A stretch of 64,000 nt of DNA. Origin: Streptomyces sp. NBC_00461. GTDB lineage: Bacteria; Actinomycetota; Actinomycetes; Streptomycetales; Streptomycetaceae. Location: positions 3,009,001-3,073,000 of the forward strand of contig NZ_CP107902.1 in NCBI RefSeq assembly GCF_036013935.1, read 5' to 3'. Both the position numbers and the translations under genes were made by a program. The notes beneath the pieces were generated by a model, which ran no database searches, was not told where the DNA came from, and was given only the letters and a program-made list of their open reading frames with translations. This document shows positions 58,643 through 64,000 of this stretch, piece after piece (the first letter of the stretch is position 1; each line of letters starts with the position of its first letter).

Positions 58643-59293
58643 TCAGTGCTTCGGGCACTCCTGCCACGCCATGTGGTAGACGGTGCTGATGTCCCCGTCG
58701 GTCGAGTCCATCGTCATGAAGCTGACCTTGCCCGGGTTCGCGGTCCCCGCGTTCACTCTCAGCTCGGTGTTGATGTTGAAGTTGCGGAGAACTCCGCAGG
58801 GCGCCCAGACCAGTTGGGCCCAGTCGGTGCTGTCGGTGGCCTGCCAGTCGTCGTTGTACGAGCCACTGAAGGGATGGGTCTTGGGCACCGTGCTGGAGGA
58901 GCCCTGGAAGTAGTACGAGGCCTTCTGCGTGGCGGACGCTCCCGGCTGGAGCGAGAGGAAGCCCCGGTAGTCGGCGCTGGCGATGGCGTAGGTGAAGCCC
59001 TGCGGGACGTGCACGATCAGGTTGAGCTGGCAGTTCTTACGGAAGGCCGTGGGGTCGGAGCTGCCGCCGGCCTTCGCGAGATAGTCGCTGTACGTCACCG
59101 TGAAGGCCGTGTTGTCGGGGGAGACGGCGACGGCCGCGGTGCCCGCGGGGCAGCCCGAGCCGTTCACCGTCGCCACATCGATGACGATCTTGTCCGGGGG
59201 CGGGTTGTCGACGACGGGGGACGAGCTCTGGGCGGGTAGCGCGGTGGTGAGCAGAGCGGCTATGGCGCCGCTCATCAGGAGTCCGCCAGACAT
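58643..59293 (-). CDS. Secreted DUF4360 protein
   Basis: The ATG at 59293 follows GGAGAG and gives a 216-residue precursor with a signal peptide (MSGGLLMSGAIAALLTTALP, cleavage near AQS). DUF4360 features are VATVNGSGCPAGTAAVAVSP, FTVTYSDYLAKAG, RKNCQLNLIVHVPQGFTYAI and APCGVLRNFNINTELRV. Four cysteines are spaced to form two disulfides. The family is secreted by fungi and Streptomyces; function unknown. Confidence 0.83.
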   Translation of the reverse strand: MSGGLLMSGAIAALLTTALPAQSSSPVVDNPPPDKIVIDVATVNGSGCPAGTAAVAVSPDNTAFTVTYSDYLAKAGGSSDPTAFRKNCQLNLIVHVPQGFTYAIASADYRGFLSLQPGASATQKASYYFQGSSSTVPKTHPFSGSYNDDWQATDSTDWAQLVWAPCGVLRNFNINTELRVNAGTANPGKVSFMTMDSTDGDISTVYHMAWQECPKH

Positions 59294-59484
59294 GGTCTCT
59301 CCGGTTCTGTGAGTGGGGGGTGGCTCGCCCCGGCGCTCAAGCAACCCTTTGGAGAAACCGTGGGGTTCCTGTGAAGACCGGAGGCGATCGCATCGTAGGG
59401 AGACGCACATACGGCGGCCAGGTCGAACTCAAGCCATTCACAGGTGTGGTTTTCACAGGGCGAACGCGCGCCCCGACTCTGTTC

Positions 59485-59943
59485 CTACGGGTTCTCCCAG
59501 GCCGCCGGCTCCGCCGCCAGCTGCCGCACAGGCTCCGGCAGGGCGTCCGCCGCGATGTCGGCGATGGTGACGCCTTCGAGGATCCTGCGCACGTTGGCCC
59601 GCAGGGCGATCCACAGGGGCAGCAGGGGCTGCGCGGATCCCGTGTACTCCAAGCCGGTGGGCCGCTCGCCGCGCACGGAGACGATCGGGCCGTCGACGGC
59701 ACGGATCACGTCCGCGACGGTGATCTTCGCGGCCTCGCGCGCCAGCCGGTAGCCGCCGTTGCCCCCGCGCCGGCTGTCGACGACTCCACCGCGCCGCAGG
59801 TCACCGAGGATGCCTTCGAGGAACTTGTGCGGGATGTCCTGCGCGGCGGCGATGGCCTCGGCCTTCACCGGAGAGCCGTCGTGGCGCACAGCGAGCTCCA
59901 GAACCGCCCGTACCGCGTAATCCGCCCGTGCCGAGATCCTCAT
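59485..59943 (-). CDS. Rrf2-family regulator without iron-sulfur cysteines
   Basis: The 152-residue protein begins MRISARADYAVRAVLELAVR at 59943. The winged helix has AEAIAAAQDIPHKFLEGILG and LRRGGVVDSRRGGNGGYRL, the usual Rrf2 motif. IscR, NsrR and RsrR have three cysteines for a cluster; this protein has none, as in CymR-like members. CACAAT ends six bases before the ATG, and a dyad surrounds the promoter. It is divergent from the GH35 gene, with a 92-base gap. Confidence 0.88.
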   Translation of the reverse strand: MRISARADYAVRAVLELAVRHDGSPVKAEAIAAAQDIPHKFLEGILGDLRRGGVVDSRRGGNGGYRLAREAAKITVADVIRAVDGPIVSVRGERPTGLEYTGSAQPLLPLWIALRANVRRILEGVTIADIAADALPEPVRQLAAEPAAWENP

Positions 59944-59948
59944 AGGAC

Positions 59949-59977
59949 CATTGTGCTGGGTCCGGCCGTACACAATG
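59949..59977. promoter_or_regulatory. Inverted repeat between Rrf2 and GH35 genes
   Basis: CATTGTG (59949-59955) and CACAATG (59971-59977) form a perfect seven-base dyad with a 15-base gap. The left arm covers the presumed -10 box of the Rrf2 gene, so the site is a natural autoregulatory operator that could also control the GH35 gene. Confidence 0.65.
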
Positions 59978-60035
59978 ACCTCGCGCGACGACCTCGCACG
60001 CGCCGCCGACGGCACCGGCACGACGGGAGGCTCCC

Positions 60036-62978
60036 TTGGAGCTCAGCAGACGTACCTTCAGCGCCCTCGCCGGCACCACCGCGCTCGGCCTGGCACTCGG
60101 CGGCAGCGGGGCCGCGACCTGCGCCTACGCCGCCCCGACCGCCCCTACGGGCCCGCCGCCCGGCCCGCCGGGAGCGGACGGGCGACGGCACACGGTCGGC
60201 TTCGACCGCCACTCGCTCCTGGTCGACGGCCGCCGGCTGGTCGTCTGGTCCGGCGAGATGCACCCCTTCCGGCTGCCGAGCCCGTCGCTGTGGCGCGACG
60301 TCCTGCAGAAAATGCACGCCCACGGCTACAACGCGGTCAGTATCTACGTGTCGTGGAACTACCACTCCCCCGCCCCGGGACAGTACGACTTCACCGGCAT
60401 CCGCGACCTGGACCTGTTCCTGCGGACGGCGAGCGAGACCGGCCTGTACGTCATCCTGCGTCCCGGCCCCTACATCAACGCCGAGATCGACGGCGGCGGC
60501 TTCCCCGGCTGGCTGACCGCCACCGAGGGCACGGCGCGGACCGCCGACCCCACCTATCTGTCGTACGTCGACCAGTGGCTGACCCGGGTGAACGCCATCG
60601 CCGCCCGGCACCAGTACACCGACGGCAAGGGCACGATCCTGCTCTACCAGATCGAGAACGAGTACGACGCGCACGTCGGCGAACCGGCCGGCCGCGACTA
60701 CATGGCCCACCTGTACAAGAAGGTGCGAGCCGACGGAATCGACGTCCCGCTGTTCCACAACGACAAGGGCCGGAACGGCTATTGGACCCCTGGTTCCTTC
60801 GACACCGGCGGGGAGCAGAGGCGTTGGCTGTACGGCTTCGACGGCTACCCCTCGCCCACACAACTGCCCCCTGACTGGGGCCACTTCGGGATCGGCGGAG
60901 TCAAGGGCGGAGCCACCGCCAGCCCTCGGACCCCCGGCTTCGTGCCCGAGTTCGGGGGCGGCTGGTTCGACCCGTGGGGCGGTGCCTGGTTCGACGGCAA
61001 GGGGTACGAGGAGTCGCGGCGCATCCGGGACGCGGCCTACGAGCGGCGCTTCTACCTCACCAACCTCGCCAACGGCATCACGCTGCACAGCGTCTACATG
61101 ACCTTCGGCGGCACCTCGTGGGGCTGGCTGCCCGCGCCCGTCGTCTACACGTCGTACGACTACGGGGCGGCCATCGACGAGGGACGCCGGCCCACCACCA
61201 AGCTGATCCCCATGCACCAGCTCGGGCATCTGCTGCGCCACGTCCCCGACTTCGCCAAACTGGACCGGGCGGCGGACGTCACGGCGGACGGCCTGAAGGT
61301 GTACCACCTGACCAACCCCGACACCGGCACCCATGTGTACGTCCTGCGCAACGACGGCGCGGTGCCGGTCGACGCCACGCTGCCGGTCCCCGGCGCCGAA
61401 CTTCCCGTCACCGTCCCGGCGCAGGACGCACGGCTGCTGGCCGCCGGGATCAGGCTGGGGCGGCGGACGGTGCGGTACTCCAACGCCCAGCCCATGCTGG
61501 CCCTCGGCGCCGGGCGCCAGGAGATCGCCGTGCTCACCGGGCGGGCGGGCGAGTCGACGGTGACCGCGCTGGTGTGCGCGAGCCGGCCGACGGTCACGGT
61601 GCTGGACGGGCGGGCCGAAGTGTCGTACGCGGCAGGGCTGTTGCGTATCGAGGCCCAACTCGACGGCCTGACGCGGCTGTTGGTCTCCGGCGGCGGCAGC
61701 GCCACACCCCTCCTGCTGCTCCTCGCCGACGACGAGACCTCCCTGCGGCTGTTCCCGCGCGACACCCCTGCCGGCCCGGTGCTGGTGTACGGGCCCGCCC
61801 TGTTGCGGACCGCGGCCGTCGACGGCGCGGCGGTCCGGCTGACCGGGGACACCGTCGGGGCCGCCGAGCTGGAGGTGTGGGGACCCCGCGGTATCCAGGA
61901 AGTCAGCTGGAACGGCGTGGAGTTGCAGACCCACCCCACCTCCTCCGGAAGTCTGCGCGGCACCCGCCCGCTCGCCGGTGTCGGGACGGTCGCGCTGCCC
62001 GCCCTGCGCACGGGCTGGCGCCGGAGGAACGAGAACCCGGAGTCGGCGCCCCACTTCGACGACTCCTCCTGGACACCGGCCGACAAGACCTCCTCGCACA
62101 GCACCACCCCGGTACCGGCCGGTCAGCCCGTCCTGTTCGCCGACGACTACGGCTTCCACTACGGCGACGTCTGGTACCGCGGGCACTTCGCCGACGCGAG
62201 CGGCGCCGAGTCCGTGTCGCTCGCCTGCAGCACGGGCACGCAGGGACTGCTGATGGCCTGGCTGGACGGGAAGCCACTGGGGACGCACCGGATGCCGGTG
62301 CCCGACAACAGCAGTGTGCGGCAGGGCAGTTGGGCGGCCACGGCGGTCTTCGCCGTCCCCGACGCCCTGCGGACGGCCGGCCCCCACGTCCTGTCCGTCC
62401 TCGTCCGCCGCATGCAGCACGACCAGGACGGCAAGGCGCGGGACACGCACAAGGTGGCGCGCGGGCTGACGGCGGTCACCTTCACGGGGGCCGGCCCGAA
62501 GGTGAGCTGGCGCCTGCAGGGAGAGGCGGCACCCGACCCCGTGCGCGGGCCGCAGAACAATGGCGGGCTGTACGGGGAGCGGCAGGGCTGGCATCTGCCG
62601 GGGCAGGGCGACGACGGCTGGGAGGCCGTGGAGTTGCCGCGCGCGGACCGACGGCAGGGAGTGACCTGGTATCGGACGACCTTCGGGCTCGCGGTCGAGG
62701 CCGGCACCGACGCCTCCATCGGCCTGGTCCTCGACGACGACCCGGACCGCGCCTACCGCGTCCAGATCTTCCTCAACGGCTGGAACATGGGCCAGTACAT
62801 CAACGACGTAGGCCCGCAGCACACCTTCGCGCTCCCCAACGGGATCCTGCGCACACGTGGTTCCAACACACTCACCCTGGCCGTCCTGTCCGACGGGACC
62901 ACACCGTCGGGTCCGTCGGACGTACGGCTGACGTTGCTCGGGGCGGCGGCGGGAGGGGTGCCGGTGACCCTGGTCTGA
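60036..62978 (+). CDS. Secreted GH35 beta-galactosidase
   Basis: The TTG at 60036, five bases behind GGGAGG, begins a 980-residue protein. The N-terminus has a Tat motif SRRTFSALAG and cleavage region near CAYAAP, so it is exported folded. The GH35 catalytic domain has Glu209 in LYQIENEYDA (acid/base) and Glu305 in FVPEFGGGWFDPWG (nucleophile); the start HTVGFDRHSLLVDGRRLVVW is typical. The C-terminal half has several beta-sandwich (jelly-roll) domains. It would remove terminal galactose from plant arabinogalactan or galactan, whose products match the importers of the sugar island. Confidence 0.93.
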   Translation: MELSRRTFSALAGTTALGLALGGSGAATCAYAAPTAPTGPPPGPPGADGRRHTVGFDRHSLLVDGRRLVVWSGEMHPFRLPSPSLWRDVLQKMHAHGYNAVSIYVSWNYHSPAPGQYDFTGIRDLDLFLRTASETGLYVILRPGPYINAEIDGGGFPGWLTATEGTARTADPTYLSYVDQWLTRVNAIAARHQYTDGKGTILLYQIENEYDAHVGEPAGRDYMAHLYKKVRADGIDVPLFHNDKGRNGYWTPGSFDTGGEQRRWLYGFDGYPSPTQLPPDWGHFGIGGVKGGATASPRTPGFVPEFGGGWFDPWGGAWFDGKGYEESRRIRDAAYERRFYLTNLANGITLHSVYMTFGGTSWGWLPAPVVYTSYDYGAAIDEGRRPTTKLIPMHQLGHLLRHVPDFAKLDRAADVTADGLKVYHLTNPDTGTHVYVLRNDGAVPVDATLPVPGAELPVTVPAQDARLLAAGIRLGRRTVRYSNAQPMLALGAGRQEIAVLTGRAGESTVTALVCASRPTVTVLDGRAEVSYAAGLLRIEAQLDGLTRLLVSGGGSATPLLLLLADDETSLRLFPRDTPAGPVLVYGPALLRTAAVDGAAVRLTGDTVGAAELEVWGPRGIQEVSWNGVELQTHPTSSGSLRGTRPLAGVGTVALPALRTGWRRRNENPESAPHFDDSSWTPADKTSSHSTTPVPAGQPVLFADDYGFHYGDVWYRGHFADASGAESVSLACSTGTQGLLMAWLDGKPLGTHRMPVPDNSSVRQGSWAATAVFAVPDALRTAGPHVLSVLVRRMQHDQDGKARDTHKVARGLTAVTFTGAGPKVSWRLQGEAAPDPVRGPQNNGGLYGERQGWHLPGQGDDGWEAVELPRADRRQGVTWYRTTFGLAVEAGTDASIGLVLDDDPDRAYRVQIFLNGWNMGQYINDVGPQHTFALPNGILRTRGSNTLTLAVLSDGTTPSGPSDVRLTLLGAAAGGVPVTLV

Positions 62979-63007
62979 CCCTCCTGCCTCCGCCCCGGCG
63001 CGGGCGG

Positions 63008-64000
63008 CTACCGGGCCAGTCGGATCACGTTCCAGGACAGCGGTTCGAGTACGGCGGTGAGGGTGCCGTCCGTCAGGGCGGTGCCCTCGACCGCGTGCGG
63101 GGCGACCCGCTCGGGCTCGTCGAGGGTGTTGCGGGCGTCCGGGTCGGCGTCCGCGAGGGCGCTGTGCTCGACGACGGACGTCAGGTCGAGGCCGTTCAGG
63201 GCGACCTCGACCGGAAGCGCCTCGGTGCGGCTGCGGTTGACGGCGAAGACGGTGACGGTACCGTCCTCCGCGCGCACGGCCGTGGCGTGCAGCAGGTCGG
63301 CCTCGCCGTACTTCTTCGTCTCGTACGTGGGTGAGTCGACCCGGACGTCGAGGACCTGGCCGCGGCCGTACTGCGAGGCCTGGGCGAAGGGGAAGAAGGT
63401 TGTCTGGCGCCAGGCCGGGCCGCCGGGCTCCGTCATGATCGGGGCGATGACGTTGACCAGCTGGGCGAGACAGGCGACGGTGACGCGGTCCGCGTGCCGC
63501 AGCAGGGCTATGAGGAGCGAGCCGAAGACGACGGCGTCGGTGACGCTGTAGTTGTCCTCCAGGAGGCGGGGGGCCTCCGCCCAGTCCCGCGCGCCGGAGT
63601 TCTCGATCGCGTGCCACTCCGAGATGTACCAGACGTTCCACTCGTCGAAGGAGAGGTTGATCTTCTTCTTGGACTTCAGCCTGGCGCCCACGTGATCACA
63701 CGTGGCGACCACGTTCTCGATGAAGGACTCCATGTCGACGGCGGAGGCCAGGAAGGAATCGACGTCGCCGTCCTCGGGCTGGTAGTAGGCGTGCAGGGAG
63801 ATGTAGTCGACGAGATCGTACGTCTCCTCCAGGACCGTCGCCTCCCACGCGGCGAAGGTCGGCATGGACTGGCTGGAGGAGCCACAGGCGACGAGTTCGA
63901 CGCCCGGGTCGATCTGGCGCATCGCGCGGGCGGTCTCGGCGGCGATCCGGCCGTACTCCTGGGCGGTCTTGTGGCCGGTCTGCCAGGGGCCGTCCATCTC
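63008..64000 (-). CDS. GH51 alpha-L-arabinofuranosidase (N-terminus beyond window)
   Basis: About 331 residues of the C-terminal part are visible; the gene continues beyond 64000. The first codon read is Glu followed by MDGPWQTGHKTAQEYG, which is the family acid/base motif NEMDGPWQ, so Glu is presumably catalytic. SFDEWNVWY carries the nucleophile Glu, and ISLHAYYQ the conserved His and Tyr. The last 130 residues form the usual C-terminal beta-sandwich. No signal can be judged. It removes arabinofuranose side chains and is paired with the GH35 gene convergently, with a 29-base gap. Confidence 0.93.
   Translation of the reverse strand, partial: EMDGPWQTGHKTAQEYGRIAAETARAMRQIDPGVELVACGSSSQSMPTFAAWEATVLEETYDLVDYISLHAYYQPEDGDVDSFLASAVDMESFIENVVATCDHVGARLKSKKKINLSFDEWNVWYISEWHAIENSGARDWAEAPRLLEDNYSVTDAVVFGSLLIALLRHADRVTVACLAQLVNVIAPIMTEPGGPAWRQTTFFPFAQASQYGRGQVLDVRVDSPTYETKKYGEADLLHATAVRAEDGTVTVFAVNRSRTEALPVEVALNGLDLTSVVEHSALADADPDARNTLDEPERVAPHAVEGTALTDGTLTAVLEPLSWNVIRLAR

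Noticed and set aside
59940..63641. A 1233-codon open frame antisense to the GH35 and overlapping the GH51 gene
   Set aside because: Both underlying genes have recognised catalytic motifs; the antisense frame has low-complexity Arg/Gly/Pro sequence typical of shadows.
1..64000. CRISPR arrays, insertion sequences, prophage, attachment sites, rRNA or tRNA genes
   Set aside because: I found no regularly spaced repeats other than the coding minisatellite, no transposase or integrase motifs and no RNA gene structure.

Overview
The window is high-GC DNA (third codon positions almost always G or C, many GTG and one or two TTG starts, long antisense shadow frames) with the gene content of a Streptomyces chromosome core. 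The strongest marker is the order fasR-fabD-fabH-acpP-fabF beside aceE, DUF3052 and an AhpE peroxiredoxin, an arrangement I know from Streptomyces coelicolor and relatives. I saw no phage genes, insertion sequences, CRISPR arrays, rRNA or tRNA genes. The first and last genes run off the window.

Region by region. (1) 1-6.6 kb is a tellurium-resistance-type stress module: a phosphoribosyltransferase, an HpcH/HpaI aldolase, a TerD with a YGYP tail, a TerA-like protein, a DUF475 membrane protein, two tandem TerD copies and a one-cysteine-type peroxiredoxin. (2) 6.7-11.5 kb holds DUF3052, the E1 subunit of pyruvate dehydrogenase, a potassium channel and a small membrane protein. (3) 11.7-19.5 kb is a set of small regulator/effector pairs: TetR with a drug exporter, and MerR with an aldo/keto reductase, plus hydrolases, DUF4429 and a pirin. 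(4) 19.6-24.5 kb is fasR and the type II fatty acid synthase operon; pyruvate dehydrogenase upstream supplies its acetyl-CoA. (5) 24.7-39.1 kb is mixed metabolism: an SGNH lipoprotein, an aldose epimerase facing a GH3 glycosidase with its divergent TetR, RidA with a divergent LysR, a cysteine-less pyroglutamyl-peptidase homologue, Ohr, and an oxidoreductase with a divergent MarR.

(6) 39.2-55 kb is a sugar-uptake island: a YtfQRT/YjfF-like furanose ABC importer with a LacI regulator, an enolase-superfamily dehydratase plus zinc dehydrogenase operon, a TIM-barrel-like protein of unknown role, a ChvE/GguAB-like sugar importer and an aldose 1-epimerase. A nearly identical 15-base motif lies in front of three of these units, with a weaker copy before the fourth; I read this as an undescribed shared operator. 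A GH35 beta-galactosidase and a GH51 arabinofuranosidase at 60-64 kb suggest arabinogalactan- or arabinoxylan-type side chains as the carbon source. (7) 55.2-59.9 kb holds an aminotransferase with a 45-base minisatellite in its tail, an ArsR-like regulator, two small secreted proteins and an Rrf2 regulator.

The most notable general pattern is that at least a dozen genes, mainly regulators and their partners, have a TANNNT -10 box ending 6 or 7 bases before the start codon and no Shine-Dalgarno. These are probably leaderless transcripts, and I used the pattern to choose several starts. All functions are inferred from reading the translated sequence; no database search was run.
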